Numbered from the stretch's first letter, positions 41,452-52,230 are shown. The stretch: 64,000 nucleotides of DNA from an uncultured cyanobacterium (GCA_903848645.1 CAINGU010000041.1:62001-126000), one strand, 5' to 3'. The notes: generated by a model not told the origin, from the sequence alone. A program made the numbers and translations.

Positions 41452-42810
41452 ATGTTACCACTATTACTTGCTTTCAGCCTTGCTCAAGCTGCTCCTGCCA
41501 CACCAGCACCAGAAGAAATATTACAAATACAATCAGTACGTCCTTTACCGGGAAAATTGGATTCAGTGCCGGTATTTAATAGCAATAGTCCAGAACTAGT
41601 ATTAAAAGAAGGAATTTTACTTTCTACATTTCCAGCAGCGGGAAAAAAAGTCACCTCAGCCCATTTAAATTTTCCCTTGCGCGGACAGTTTGATATTTTT
41701 GCCCATCATATTGCTAAAGCTGACCCACCGGAAAATTTACGTTCTTTGTATTTGGGCATCATCTTACATAATCCTGGTTCTCAACCAGTGACAGTAAATA
41801 TATTGCAAGGTGCGAGTTATTTAAGTCAACCAGATGCCCCATTTAAAGATTTAGCATCCTTACTTCCCAATGACTTAGGAACAGTTTTTGCCGGGCCTGG
41901 GAGTCGAGTCATGTCTGATATTTTGAGAGGAAAAAGACAAGATATTTTCCCCTCCCAAATTATTATTCCCCCAGGGGAAAGCCAGATGTTATTAAATTTA
42001 CCAATTCCCGTCCAAGGACTAACACCCCCTTTAAATGGTCGGTCTACATATCTGCGGCTGCGAAGTAATGGTAATGTTTACGCGGCAAGTTTGGCGATGT
42101 TTGCCCGTATAAATACTGACGGTAGTGAACGTGCGCCCAATTTAGCAGAATGGCAAAATTTGTTAGACAATGGTGAATTATCTACCCCTAGAGATAAAGT
42201 CCCCACTCCCATAGTAGGAAACAACAAACCGACAATTTACGGACGTGTAGCGGGAGTATCCAAGGGTTCTCGATGGTTAGCAGATATAGTAGATGCACCG
42301 AAAAGCAAGTATTTAACAATTCCTCAACCTGGTGCAGCCTTTTCCTACGGTTTAAGTACATTACATGGGGGAACTTTCGGCACAAATCAAATTCAAACCG
42401 CACCTATGTTAGTGCGCTACCCTGATACTGCTTATTACGCTCATGGTAATTATGGGATTCAATATAGTCTCAAGTTACCTTTATACAACAATACTCAAAA
42501 TCCACAAACTGTGAGCGTTGCGATCCAAACTCCACTGAAAGAGAATGAGTTAAGTAAATCGGGACTGCGCTTTTTAAAGCCACCAGCGCGTCAAGTCTTT
42601 TTTCGGGGAACGGTGCGCTTACGTTATCAAGAACAGGGAAAATGGCAAAATAAGTTTGTGCATTTAGTTCAAAAGCGTGGTGAAATGGGAGAACCTTTGG
42701 TGTTATTGAATATAAAACCAGGTCATACTTCTTTAGTCCAAGTTGACTTTCTTTACCCACCTGATGCTTCACCACCACAGGTTTTAACGGTATCAACCCA
42801 AGCTAAATAG
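41452..42810 (+). CDS. DUF3370-like cyanobacterial protein with signal peptide
   Basis: LLLAFSLAQAAPATPAPEEILQIQSVRPLPGKLDSVPVFNSNSPELVLKEGILLSTFPAAGKKV. Confidence 0.75.
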   Translation: MLPLLLAFSLAQAAPATPAPEEILQIQSVRPLPGKLDSVPVFNSNSPELVLKEGILLSTFPAAGKKVTSAHLNFPLRGQFDIFAHHIAKADPPENLRSLYLGIILHNPGSQPVTVNILQGASYLSQPDAPFKDLASLLPNDLGTVFAGPGSRVMSDILRGKRQDIFPSQIIIPPGESQMLLNLPIPVQGLTPPLNGRSTYLRLRSNGNVYAASLAMFARINTDGSERAPNLAEWQNLLDNGELSTPRDKVPTPIVGNNKPTIYGRVAGVSKGSRWLADIVDAPKSKYLTIPQPGAAFSYGLSTLHGGTFGTNQIQTAPMLVRYPDTAYYAHGNYGIQYSLKLPLYNNTQNPQTVSVAIQTPLKENELSKSGLRFLKPPARQVFFRGTVRLRYQEQGKWQNKFVHLVQKRGEMGEPLVLLNIKPGHTSLVQVDFLYPPDASPPQVLTVSTQAK

Positions 42811-42923
42811 GTAAACAGCATTAAACATTCAGCAAAATGATAAAATTACATCTTAAATTATCCCACAAGATATTTTTTGATTAGTTACTTTAGAGGGTGT
42901 TTCAAAAGTCTAAATTCATACTA

Positions 42924-43080
42924 GCCCTGGCGATTAGAAATCGCGGCTACACAGACAAAACCCACCTATTCCTTCGGAACGCTACGCGAACGTGGGTTAA
43001 AAAGCTTAATTTTTCGCTAGTCCACGCAGGTGGACTTGATTTGTGTAGTAGCGTTCGCCCTTAGCGTGGCGAAGCCATAT
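42924..43080. repeat. Palindromic element B, copy 1, with inserted small palindromic unit
   Basis: GCCCTGGCGATTAGAAATCGCGGCTACACAGACAAAACCCACCT[ATTCCTTCGGAACGCTACGCGAA]CGTGGGTT...TAGTCCACGCAGGTGGACT...TTGTGTAGTAGCG. Confidence 0.8.
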
Positions 43081-43084
43081 TATA

Positions 43085-43177
43085 TTCGCCCAAAACTTTT
43101 CAAATAAAGAAAAATTACGAGCTGATAAATTAGCAGCAAAATTACAAGAATTGGGAATTAATCCTGATGATTTGTAA
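43085..43177 (+). pseudogene. Remnant of the C-terminus of a Uma2-family endonuclease
   Basis: FAQNFSNKEKLRADKLAAKLQELGINPDDL* resembles the common Uma2 C-terminal tail. Confidence 0.5.
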
Positions 43178-43197
43178 AATGTAAATCGAATGTAAAA

Positions 43198-43338
43198 GCC
43201 CTAGCGAATAGAATATGGCTTCGCCACGCTACGCGAACGCGGCTATACAAACAAAGTCCGCCTGCGCGGACTAAAAAATCAAAAATTCATAACCCACGGA
43301 GGTGGGTTATGCTTGTGTAGACGCGGTTTCTAACCGCC
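43198..43338. repeat. Palindromic element B, copy 2, with inserted small palindromic unit
   Basis: GCCCTAGCGAATAGAAT[ATGGCTTCGCCACGCTACGCGAACG]CGGCTATACAAACAAAGTCCGCCTGCGCGGACT...AACCCACGGAGGTGGGTT...TTGTGTAGACGCGGTTTCTAACCGCC. Confidence 0.8.
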
Positions 43339-44262
43339 TTTCAAAATTTCATCATCTACAGAAAAATCAACTTCTAATTTATCTTGTCCATTGATTAAAT
43401 AATCATTTTCTAAAGAATCTTGCAAACCAGAAGTTAAATCATATTTAGGTTGCCAATTTAATTCTATTTGTGCTTTATTTACCGATGCAAAGAAATGCTG
43501 TACGCGCATCGGAAAAGCTTTCCGTTTACCGAAATCAAACTTTTTGGGATCATAATGGACAATTTTAATATCATCAGCAGACTTACCAGCAGCCACAGCA
43601 CAAGCACGCGCTAAACCATCGAAAGTGACAAAGCGATCGCCAGAAATATTATAAATCTGCCCAATCGCCTTTTCATTACCAATTACTTGGGTCATTGCTT
43701 GAGCTAAATCCCAGACATGGCCAAGCTGAGTGATGTGCATACCATTTCCCGGAATACAAATCGGGCGATCGCGGACAATTCTATCAAAAAACCAACTTTC
43801 CAAAGGATTATAATTTTGTGGTCCGTAGATATAAGTAGGACGAATAGAAGTAAAGGGGATTCCTAACTGTTTGAGGTAAGCTTCCGTTTCATGTTTACCC
43901 TTGTGACGACTCTTAGGATCTACAGTATCCCCCTCGATATGAGGCATTTGGTCAGATTTGAGGTACACACCCGCAGAACTCATATACACAAAGTGTTTCA
44001 CCCGTCCTTGGAAAATTTCTGCCAGAGGTTGAGTATCCGTGAGTTCCCTGCCATTATTGTCAAAAATGACATCAAAGGTTTCTTGTGCTAACTTTTCTTT
44101 AAGTTGGTTTGAGTCAGTGCGATTGCCGATAATTTGTCCTACCCCTGAAGGTGCAGGATGATTACCACGATTAAACAAAACCACCTCATGTCCAGCCTTC
44201 AACAGTAGTTGAGTTAAGTACACACCAATAAACCGAGTTCCACCAATAACCAGAATCCGCAT
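43330..44262 (-). CDS. NAD-dependent epimerase/dehydratase (CSP41-like SDR)
   Basis: MRILVIGGTRFIGVYLTQLLLKAGHEVVLFNRGNHPAP; start ATG 44262 preferred. Confidence 0.88.
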   Translation of the reverse strand: MRILVIGGTRFIGVYLTQLLLKAGHEVVLFNRGNHPAPSGVGQIIGNRTDSNQLKEKLAQETFDVIFDNNGRELTDTQPLAEIFQGRVKHFVYMSSAGVYLKSDQMPHIEGDTVDPKSRHKGKHETEAYLKQLGIPFTSIRPTYIYGPQNYNPLESWFFDRIVRDRPICIPGNGMHITQLGHVWDLAQAMTQVIGNEKAIGQIYNISGDRFVTFDGLARACAVAAGKSADDIKIVHYDPKKFDFGKRKAFPMRVQHFFASVNKAQIELNWQPKYDLTSGLQDSLENDYLINGQDKLEVDFSVDDEILKGG

Positions 44263-44468
44263 AACTTCCTCATTCCTAGATAACCACAAGTGGCAAAATC
44301 ACTCTTGTATAGCAGGTTATCAGGTTGGAGTGTGATCTTGGAACATCTTTTGGTAGGATTGTATCTTCTATTCAAGCTGGGATTTTCCTGTGTATGAATG
44401 AAAATGAGAAAGATATAAGATCACCTCATTAAATTAGCCGAATTACCTTCCACCCATTCAAGTTAACT

Positions 44469-45611
44469 GTGTCTTTAGAATATGCTTTGGTTCATGAGTG
44501 GTTAACCCCTCAAGCTACCGGTGGTTCAGAACTCGTAGTTCAGGAAATATTAAATCATATTGAAGCTGATTTGTATGCCCTGATTGATTTTGAATCCAGC
44601 AATCCCGAAAGTTATTTGTACAAACGTCAAATTGGCACAACGTTTTTACAACAATTTCCCCAAGCGCGTCAAGGAGTCCAAAAATATTTACCCTTATTAC
44701 CCTTGGCCATTGAACAATTGGATTTGCGAGCATATGAAGTCATTTTATCTTCATCTCATGCCGTAGCTAAAGGAGTCTTAACCACGCCTAATCAATTGCA
44801 TATCTGTTACTGCCATAGCCCCATGCGTTACGCTTGGGATTTAACTTTTGATTATCTCAACCAAAGCAAACTAGGGCAAGGAGCAATTGGCTGGATTACG
44901 CGGTATATTCTGCATAATTTGCGGCAATGGGACGTAATCAGTGCCAACCGGGTAGATTATTTCATTGCCAACTCTCAACACACAGCTAGACGCATTTGGC
45001 GTTGCTATCGTCGGGAAGCCACCGTCATCTATCCACCAGTTAATCTGGATGAATGTTCCTTTTCCTCAGAAAAAGAGGATTTTTACTTGATAGTTTCCCG
45101 ATTAGTGAGTTATAAACAAGTTTCCTTAATTGTTGAGGCTTTTAATCACCTAAAAAAACCCTTGATAGTTATTGGCACAGGACCCCAAATGACCAAGTTG
45201 CAGGAAATAGCTCAACCGCATATCCAAATCTTAGGATGGCAACCCGATCATATCGTTAAACAATACATGGCTCGTGCTAAAGCCTTTGTTTATGCTGCTT
45301 GCGAAGATTTTGGCATTGCCCTAGTTGAAGCCCAAGCTTGTGGAACTCCGGTAATTGCATACCGTGTAGGTGGTGCATCAGAAACAGTTAGAGATATTCG
45401 TACTCATCCTGATACAGGAACTGGTATATTATTCAAAATCCAAACAGTAGGAGCTTTAGTAGATGCCGTAGAAAAATTTGCCGATCATCAACATTTATAC
45501 AGTTACAAGTATATACAAACACACGCTAATCAATTTTCTCGACAGGTTTTTGCAGAACGTTATCTAGGTTTTATCAATGAATGTCGTGAAAAAAGAGTTT
45601 ACCTAAAGTAA
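44469..45611 (+). CDS. Glycosyltransferase family 4-like (GTG start)
   Basis: YALVHEWLTPQATGGSELVVQEI; LIVSRLVSYKQVSLIVEAFNHL; EDFGIALVEAQACGTPVIAY. Confidence 0.9.
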   Translation: MSLEYALVHEWLTPQATGGSELVVQEILNHIEADLYALIDFESSNPESYLYKRQIGTTFLQQFPQARQGVQKYLPLLPLAIEQLDLRAYEVILSSSHAVAKGVLTTPNQLHICYCHSPMRYAWDLTFDYLNQSKLGQGAIGWITRYILHNLRQWDVISANRVDYFIANSQHTARRIWRCYRREATVIYPPVNLDECSFSSEKEDFYLIVSRLVSYKQVSLIVEAFNHLKKPLIVIGTGPQMTKLQEIAQPHIQILGWQPDHIVKQYMARAKAFVYAACEDFGIALVEAQACGTPVIAYRVGGASETVRDIRTHPDTGTGILFKIQTVGALVDAVEKFADHQHLYSYKYIQTHANQFSRQVFAERYLGFINECREKRVYLK

Positions 45612-45721
45612 ACATCAGCCTTTTTGTATTTATTTTCTAGGAAGATAGCAAATTTTTCCTCAAAATCACTGCCTTTTAGCTTTAAGATCGGGACTATGTG
45701 TGGTGTGGATTATAAAGGAGT

Positions 45722-46483
45722 ATGATGACTGCCCAGAGTTCACTCCTCTCCGGCAAACGTTACCCGCGTAAGGATAACAGTACATCTATGGCTGTTTTAT
45801 CAAAACGTGGTCAGAAAGTTAAACAGCCAAAGGTAAAATCCAGAAGTTTATCTTTTCAGGGTTTATACGGAGAGTTTTTTAAACGACTGTTTGATATAGT
45901 TTTTTCATTGTCAGTGTTAATTTTGTTTTCTCCCATCTACATGATATTGGCTCTATTGATAGCTCTAAGCTCAAAAGGTCCGATTTTTTATGTTCAAGAA
46001 CGGGTAGGCAAAAACTATCGGAGCTTTAATTGTATTAAGTTTCGCACTATGGTAAACAATGCTGACGAAATTCTCGTGGAAATGATGGCAACATCACCCC
46101 ACCTGCGAGAAGAATTTGAAAACAATTTTAAGCTGAAAACAGACCCTCGAATCACTAAAATTGGTCATTTTTTGCGAATTACCAGCTTAGATGAGTTTCC
46201 CCAATTTTGGAATGTTCTCAAAGGGGATATGAGTGTAGTTGGGCCACGTCCCTTAGTAGCGGAAGAATTACCAAAATATGGTGAATATATCCATCATGTT
46301 TTAACAATTCGTCCTGGAATTACGGGTTTGTGGCAAGTATCCGGGCGTAATGATATTCCTTATCCCCGAAGGGTGCAAATAGACCTACATTATGTCAATG
46401 TTAGGAATTTTTGGCTAGATTTGTGGATTATCCTCAAAACAGTTAATGTTGTCATTCTGCCCAAAAACAAAGGAGCTTACTAA
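45722..46483 (+). CDS. Undecaprenyl-phosphate sugar transferase (polyprenyl glycosylphosphotransferase)
   Basis: [65 protein letters not shown]. Confidence 0.93.
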   Translation: MMTAQSSLLSGKRYPRKDNSTSMAVLSKRGQKVKQPKVKSRSLSFQGLYGEFFKRLFDIVFSLSVLILFSPIYMILALLIALSSKGPIFYVQERVGKNYRSFNCIKFRTMVNNADEILVEMMATSPHLREEFENNFKLKTDPRITKIGHFLRITSLDEFPQFWNVLKGDMSVVGPRPLVAEELPKYGEYIHHVLTIRPGITGLWQVSGRNDIPYPRRVQIDLHYVNVRNFWLDLWIILKTVNVVILPKNKGAY

Positions 46484-46506
46484 GTAAGTACGCAAATTCC
46501 CTGTTG

Positions 46507-46526
46507 TGGGGCAATATCATGCCCCA
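46507..46526 (+). terminator. Terminator-like stem-loop after sugar transferase
   Basis: TGGGGCA-ATATCA-TGCCCCA followed by AAAAATTATTTT. Confidence 0.6.
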
Positions 46527-46830
46527 AAAATTATTTTGGATGACAAAAGTATAAAAGTATAAATTTTATTTATTCTTTCTTTACAAGAAACCTAACTAGA
46601 TAAATTTTTAGTGAAGATTATAATTAATACGCATAAAATTAATTATTATGACTGCATCAAATCCATAATTATTTGTTAAAGTAATTTTTATTAAGTATAT
46701 TTGTTTACAGTCAACTTTTGATAGCAACTAATACTTGTATCTTCACTATCGGCTAGGGTTTGCATTTAAATGCTAGTTTAGAGTAGATCATGTCAATTAT
46801 CCAATTAAGAACTACGAGGCATCACCAAGC

Positions 46831-47910
46831 ATGACACAACGAAAACGAGCTTTGATTACTGGGATCACTGGTCAAGATGGTTCTTATTTAACTGAACTTT
46901 TGCTAGAACAAGGTTATGAAGTACATGGGATTATTCGCCGCACTTCTACCTTTAACACAGACCGCATTGATCATATGTACGAAGACCCCCATAAACAGGG
47001 TGTGCGGCTGTTTCTCCATTATGGTGACTTGACGGACGGGACAACACTGCGGCGGATTCTCGAAGAAGTCAAACCCACAGAAATTTATAACTTGGGCGCT
47101 CAATCCCACGTTAGAGTTAGTTTTGATTCACCTGAATATACAGTAGACGCTGTAGGCATGGGTACATTACGTTTGTTAGAAGCTATCCGTGACTATCAAC
47201 ATCGCACGGGGATTGAAGTCCGTTTCTATCAAGCTGGTTCTTCAGAAATGTATGGCTTAGTACAAGCAGTCCCCCAAAGTGAAACTACACCTTTTTATCC
47301 CCGTAGTCCCTACGCTTGTGCTAAGGTATACGCCCACTGGCAAACAGTGAATTACCGTGAATCTTACAATTTGTTTGCTTGTAACGGCATTCTTTTTAAT
47401 CATGAATCTCCCAGAAGGGGTGAAACATTTGTTACTCGCAAAATTACTAGAGCAGTAGCCCGCATTGTTGCTGGTAAACAAAAAAATATCTTCATGGGTA
47501 ATTTGGACTCCAAGAGAGATTGGGGTTATGCCAAAGACTACGTAAAAGCCATGTGGTTGATGTTGCAGCAAGAACAACCTGATGATTATGTAGTGGCAAC
47601 TGGTGAAACCCATTCTGTGAAAGAATTTCTGGAGTTAGCATTTAGTTATGTCAATCTTGATTGGCAAAATTACGTAGAGTTTGATGAACGTTATCTGCGT
47701 CCAGCCGAAGTAGATTTGTTAATTGGTGATCCAACTAAAGCCCAGCAAAAATTAGGTTGGCAACCATCCATAACATTTAAAGAACTGGTTGCTCTTATGG
47801 TGGAAGCTGATTTACAAGCTTTGGGTTGTATTGCGACTAATGGTAATGGTTCAAAACCACATGAAGATATTGCTACTACCCGTCAAGAACTAGGATCTCT
47901 GCACTTTTAA
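46831..47910 (+). CDS. gmd: GDP-mannose 4,6-dehydratase
   Basis: [43 protein letters not shown]. Confidence 0.97.
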   Translation: MTQRKRALITGITGQDGSYLTELLLEQGYEVHGIIRRTSTFNTDRIDHMYEDPHKQGVRLFLHYGDLTDGTTLRRILEEVKPTEIYNLGAQSHVRVSFDSPEYTVDAVGMGTLRLLEAIRDYQHRTGIEVRFYQAGSSEMYGLVQAVPQSETTPFYPRSPYACAKVYAHWQTVNYRESYNLFACNGILFNHESPRRGETFVTRKITRAVARIVAGKQKNIFMGNLDSKRDWGYAKDYVKAMWLMLQQEQPDDYVVATGETHSVKEFLELAFSYVNLDWQNYVEFDERYLRPAEVDLLIGDPTKAQQKLGWQPSITFKELVALMVEADLQALGCIATNGNGSKPHEDIATTRQELGSLHF

Positions 47911-47930
47911 TTCAGATCAAGGATAATAAG

Positions 47931-48875
47931 ATGACAGCTTTAGAATTAGCAAATAAACGGATTCTTGTCACTGGTGGGGCGGGTTTTCTCGGCCGTCAAG
48001 TGATAGATCAACTATGTCAGAATGGTGCTGATCGTGAGAAAATTACTGTGACGCGATCGCATAATTGTGATCTGCGGGTTTGGGAAAATTGCCAACGGGC
48101 AGTAGACCAACAAGATATTATCATTCACTTAGCCGCCCATGTTGGTGGTATTGGTCTGAACCGAGAAAAACCCGGCGAGTTATTTTACGATAACTTGATG
48201 ATGGGAACTCAGCTAATCCATGCTGCTTATCAACAAGGCATAGAAAAGTTTGTTTGTGTAGGAACTATCTGCGCCTATCCCAAGTTTACCCCTGTACCAT
48301 TTAAAGAAGATGATATCTGGAATGGTTATCCAGAAGAGACCAACGCCCCCTATGGAGTGGCTAAAAAAGCCCTTTTAGTCCAACTGCAATCTTATCGTCA
48401 GCAGTATGGTTTTAATGGCATTTACCTTTTACCAGTGAACTTGTACGGACCTGAAGATAACTTCAACCCCAGCAGTTCTCATGTGATTCCAGCTTTAATT
48501 CGCAAAGTTCAAGAAGCCCAAGCGAAGGGAGAAAAACAACTTCCTGTGTGGGGTGATGGTTCTCCTACCCGTGAATTTTTGTATTCTACAGATGCAGCAC
48601 GGGGGATAGTGATGGGAACTCAGTTTTATAATAATGCTGAACCCGTAAATTTAGGAACTGGTTATGAAATCTCTATCAAGGATTTAATTACCTTAATTTG
48701 CGAATTGATGGAGTATGAGGGTGAACTTGTGTGGGAAACCGACAAACCCAATGGCCAACCTCGACGTTGTTTGGATACGGAAAGGGCAAAACAGGCTTTT
48801 GGTTTTACCGCTCAGGTAGAATTTAGAGATGGGTTGAAGAATACTATTGATTGGTGGCGGAAAAACGCTGCATAG
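47931..48875 (+). CDS. fcl: GDP-L-fucose synthase
   Basis: [69 protein letters not shown]. Confidence 0.96.
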   Translation: MTALELANKRILVTGGAGFLGRQVIDQLCQNGADREKITVTRSHNCDLRVWENCQRAVDQQDIIIHLAAHVGGIGLNREKPGELFYDNLMMGTQLIHAAYQQGIEKFVCVGTICAYPKFTPVPFKEDDIWNGYPEETNAPYGVAKKALLVQLQSYRQQYGFNGIYLLPVNLYGPEDNFNPSSSHVIPALIRKVQEAQAKGEKQLPVWGDGSPTREFLYSTDAARGIVMGTQFYNNAEPVNLGTGYEISIKDLITLICELMEYEGELVWETDKPNGQPRRCLDTERAKQAFGFTAQVEFRDGLKNTIDWWRKNAA

Positions 48876-48880
48876 AGAAT

Positions 48881-48987
48881 CTCGTTCCCAGTCTCCGACT
48901 GGGAATGCCTTCATAGAGGCTCTGACTCTAGTAGAATGTAAGGCAGAGCCTTCTTAATTGATTCCCATACAGAGTATGGGAACGAGG
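48881..48987. repeat. Palindromic element C (nested hairpins)
   Basis: CTCGTTCCCAGTCTCCGACTGGGAATGCC...GGCTCTG...CAGAGCC...TTCCCATACAGAGTATGGGAACGAGG. Confidence 0.75.
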
Positions 48988-49026
48988 GAAATCTAAAATC
49001 CAAAATCTAAAATCTAAAATCCAAAA

Positions 49027-49578
49027 TTGTCTCAGCTAAATAAAAAAGAATTGCGGCGGACTCTCCTCCAAAAACGCCAGTCAATGACATTATTAGAATG
49101 GAGAGAAAAGAGCGATCGCCTCACTACCAACATCCAAAACTCAGTTATATTTAATCAAGCAAATACAATTCTGGCTTTTTTTAGCTTTCGTCAAGAACCT
49201 GATATTAGCTCGCTGTATACCAACACTAACAAACATTGGGGTTTTCCTCGTTGTGTTGATAAATCTCTAGTTTGGCATTCTTGGCAATCTGATGATGTGA
49301 TTAATATCGGTGCTTATGGGATTACAGAACCTCACCACGAAGCACCAATAATTGAGGTGGAATCAGTAGATTTAATTCTTGTCCCCTGTGTGGGTTGTGA
49401 TGTCCAAGGATACCGCTTAGGTTATGGTGGGGGATATTATGACCGTTTGTTAAATTCACCCGGTTGGAAGGCAAAAGCGACTATAGGAGTAGTTTTTGAT
49501 TTTGCTTATTTATCGCAATTACCGGTTGATACTTGGGATAAACCTTTAGAAAGGGTAATTACAGAAAATGGAGATTAG
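49027..49578 (+). CDS. 5-formyltetrahydrofolate cyclo-ligase
   Basis: ILAFFSFRQEPDISSL, DLILVPCVGCDVQGYRLGYGGGYYDRLL. Confidence 0.92.
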   Translation: MSQLNKKELRRTLLQKRQSMTLLEWREKSDRLTTNIQNSVIFNQANTILAFFSFRQEPDISSLYTNTNKHWGFPRCVDKSLVWHSWQSDDVINIGAYGITEPHHEAPIIEVESVDLILVPCVGCDVQGYRLGYGGGYYDRLLNSPGWKAKATIGVVFDFAYLSQLPVDTWDKPLERVITENGD

Positions 49579-49709
49579 GTAATTATTAAATAATTTCAAA
49601 GTTGGGAAATTATAATAATTCTTAATTTTGTAAAATCGGAAATTTTTGATAAGATAAAAATATCATCTTGTTGGCGGTTTTAATTTACAATTATATTCAA
49701 TTTATAAAT

Positions 49710-51047
49710 ATGCGTATTGAAGAATTACATTTACAAAACTTTCGAGGTTTTCGAGAACTTAAATTAACACTTCCTCCTGATTTAGCTGTATTTATTGGAT
49801 CTAATGGTTCAGGGAAATCATCTATTTTAGATAGTATTGCTGTCATTCTTTCACAATTTGTATCTATTTTACAAAAGACAAGTAAAAAGAAATTAGAATT
49901 TGATATATCAGCAGATGACATAAACATCAATGCAGAAATAACACATAATAAAATTAATTTGGTTATTGACTCAGAAACAAAAATTATATGGGAAATTCTC
50001 ACACATAAACATAAAAAATATCGGCTAAAATCCTCAGTGTACAAGCACAAAATTAACAACTATGCTGTACAAATAATTAAAAACCTCAATAATCAACCAG
50101 ATTTAAGTTTACCAATCCTAATTTATTATCAAACAAATAGAATTTTAATAAATTCTGCATCTATTAAAGATATAACTAAAGACAAAACAGAAGCAACTTC
50201 CATAAATAATCAAATTGATGCTTATAAAACAGCATTTTCTAAAAATGTCAATGATTTTAGAGATTTTTTGTATTGGTTCAAAGAACAAGAAGAATATGAA
50301 AATGAAGTTAGATTAAGAGAAGATAATAACTTTAGAAACCCTAATTTACAAATTGTCAGAAAAGCATTAGAAAAATTTTTAGAAGGGTTTCCCAATACTG
50401 AATTTTCCGATTTACATATAGTAAGAGTCAGTTCTAATAAAGAATCTGGTATTCGTCAGTTAATTAAACCTTCATTAGTTATCAAAAAAAATGGTAAAAA
50501 CTTTAAACTAGATCAGCTTTCTGACGGTGAAAAAACTTTACTTATGTTAGTCGTTGACATTGCCAGAAGGTTAGCAATTTTAAATCCTAGTATTACTAAT
50601 CCGTCAGAATTGCTAGAAAAAGGAACAGGAATAATATTAATTGATGAAATAGATTTACATTTACATCCTCAATGGCAAAGAATTGTAATTCCTAGCTTTA
50701 GAAAAACATTTCCTAATTGTCAATTTATTGTTACTACTCACTCTCCTCAAGTTTTGAGTGGAGTCAACCGAGAAAACGTATTTATTTTAGAAGATTCAGC
50801 AATTGTAGAATTAACACCCCACACTTTTGGTCGAGACAGTAATTCAATTCTTTCTGAGGTTATGGGTGTAGAAAAAAGACCTGTGAAAATGCAGGAAAAA
50901 ATAGACAAATGTTTTGAAATGATAGATAATGATAACTTAGAAGAAGCTAAACTAGAACTAAAAAAGTTATCTGAATTATTGGGAAATAATGATCCAGATA
51001 TGGTTCAGGCTTATACGCTTATTGACTTTTTAAACAGGGTAGAATGA
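49710..51047 (+). CDS. ptuA: AAA ATPase, PtuA-like (Septu defence system)
   Basis: LQNFRGFRELKLTLPPDLAVFIGSNGSGKSSILDSIAVIL; QLSDGEKTLLMLVVDIARRLAI; GIILIDEIDLHLHPQWQRIVI; adjacent TIGR02646-like HNH; ATG 49710. Confidence 0.78.
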   Translation: MRIEELHLQNFRGFRELKLTLPPDLAVFIGSNGSGKSSILDSIAVILSQFVSILQKTSKKKLEFDISADDININAEITHNKINLVIDSETKIIWEILTHKHKKYRLKSSVYKHKINNYAVQIIKNLNNQPDLSLPILIYYQTNRILINSASIKDITKDKTEATSINNQIDAYKTAFSKNVNDFRDFLYWFKEQEEYENEVRLREDNNFRNPNLQIVRKALEKFLEGFPNTEFSDLHIVRVSSNKESGIRQLIKPSLVIKKNGKNFKLDQLSDGEKTLLMLVVDIARRLAILNPSITNPSELLEKGTGIILIDEIDLHLHPQWQRIVIPSFRKTFPNCQFIVTTHSPQVLSGVNRENVFILEDSAIVELTPHTFGRDSNSILSEVMGVEKRPVKMQEKIDKCFEMIDNDNLEEAKLELKKLSELLGNNDPDMVQAYTLIDFLNRVE

Positions 51048-51682
51048 AACGCATTATCAAAGGTTCAGAACCTCCATGTCTTTTACAATACCGTCAAATA
51101 GATGGTGCAAATTATGACGGATATAGTCCAAAAAAGTCTTTAAAAGAGGCATTGTTGACTGAACAAGGTTATATTTGTTGTTATTGTATGCGACGAATAT
51201 CTATAGACAATATGGAAATTGAGCATTGGCAACCACAAAGTAAATATCCAGAATTACAAATAAATTATAAAAATCTCCTTGCTTCTTGTTCAGGTAATCG
51301 TGGTAGCCAAAAGGATAATCAGCATTGTAATCCAAGAAAAGGTGATGTAGAAATTATTATTAATCCAGCCGATGTTAGTAAAAATTGTGAAAATTATATC
51401 AGATATAGTTCTACTGGGAAAATTTTTTCTGATGATGAAACTATCAATCATGAACTAAATGAAATTTTAAATCTTAACTATCAAACTCTTATAGAAAATC
51501 GTAAAATAGCTTTCCATACTGTGATTAATGCTTTAAATAGAAAATTTCCGAATAAAACTTGGTCAAAAGAAGCTATCAAAAAGATGCTAGAAAAACTGAC
51601 TACTAAAGACAAAGAAGGCAAATATAGTCCATATTGCCAATATATTTTTTGGTATTTAAGCAAAAGATTAAATAACCCTTAA
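51044..51682 (+). CDS. ptuB: HNH endonuclease, PtuB/TIGR02646-like
   Basis: QGYICCYCMRRISIDNMEIEHWQPQSKYPELQINYKNLLASCSGNRG...HCNPRKGD; 4-nt ATGA overlap with ptuA-like gene. Confidence 0.78.
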   Translation: MKRIIKGSEPPCLLQYRQIDGANYDGYSPKKSLKEALLTEQGYICCYCMRRISIDNMEIEHWQPQSKYPELQINYKNLLASCSGNRGSQKDNQHCNPRKGDVEIIINPADVSKNCENYIRYSSTGKIFSDDETINHELNEILNLNYQTLIENRKIAFHTVINALNRKFPNKTWSKEAIKKMLEKLTTKDKEGKYSPYCQYIFWYLSKRLNNP

Positions 51683-51729
51683 CCCGTGTAATCAGATACT
51701 CTCATATATCTACTATTTAAAAAATATAA

Positions 51730-52197
51730 ATGATTCAACTCAACACCAATCATATCCAAACCATCAAAAACCACGCAGAAAAAACCTACCCAAATGAATG
51801 CTGTGGATTAATCTTAGGCCATATCAATAGTGAATATAAAACAGTAGTAGAAGTAATAACTACAGAAAACGTCTGGAATACAGAAAAAGGTAATTTTACA
51901 GAAGACCAAGAACATAGTACCAGCAGCAGATATGCCATATCGCCCCAAGTCATGTTACAGATGCAAAAAGAAGCGAGAAACCGTAACTTAAACATTATTG
52001 GTATTTATCATTCCCATCCAGATAATCCCGCCATCCCCTCAGAATGGGATAAAATATATGCTTGGCCAGAATACTCTTATGTGATATTATCCGTACGAAA
52101 TACTGAAGCTGGTGAACTGCAAAGCTGGACTCTTGATGACAACCACCAGTTTCAAGCCGAGACAATTGAACTGATAAAATTAGCAAATTTAAGTTAA
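51730..52197 (+). CDS. M67/JAMM (Mov34/MPN) metallopeptidase
   Basis: YPNECCGLILGH ... IIGIYHSHPDNPAIPSEWDK (EnHxHx(10)D JAMM motif). Confidence 0.9.
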   Translation: MIQLNTNHIQTIKNHAEKTYPNECCGLILGHINSEYKTVVEVITTENVWNTEKGNFTEDQEHSTSSRYAISPQVMLQMQKEARNRNLNIIGIYHSHPDNPAIPSEWDKIYAWPEYSYVILSVRNTEAGELQSWTLDDNHQFQAETIELIKLANLS

Positions 52198-52230
52198 CAT
52201 TAATACTCCGCGCTGATTCATACAACTGCT

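Noticed and set aside
47257-47613. 118-aa minus-strand ORF
   Set aside because: Antisense to gmd, low-complexity shadow frame.
49710-51682. Retron (TIGR02646 proteins are often retron effectors)
   Set aside because: No reverse transcriptase or msr/msd-like element seen nearby; the two-gene layout fits Septu better.
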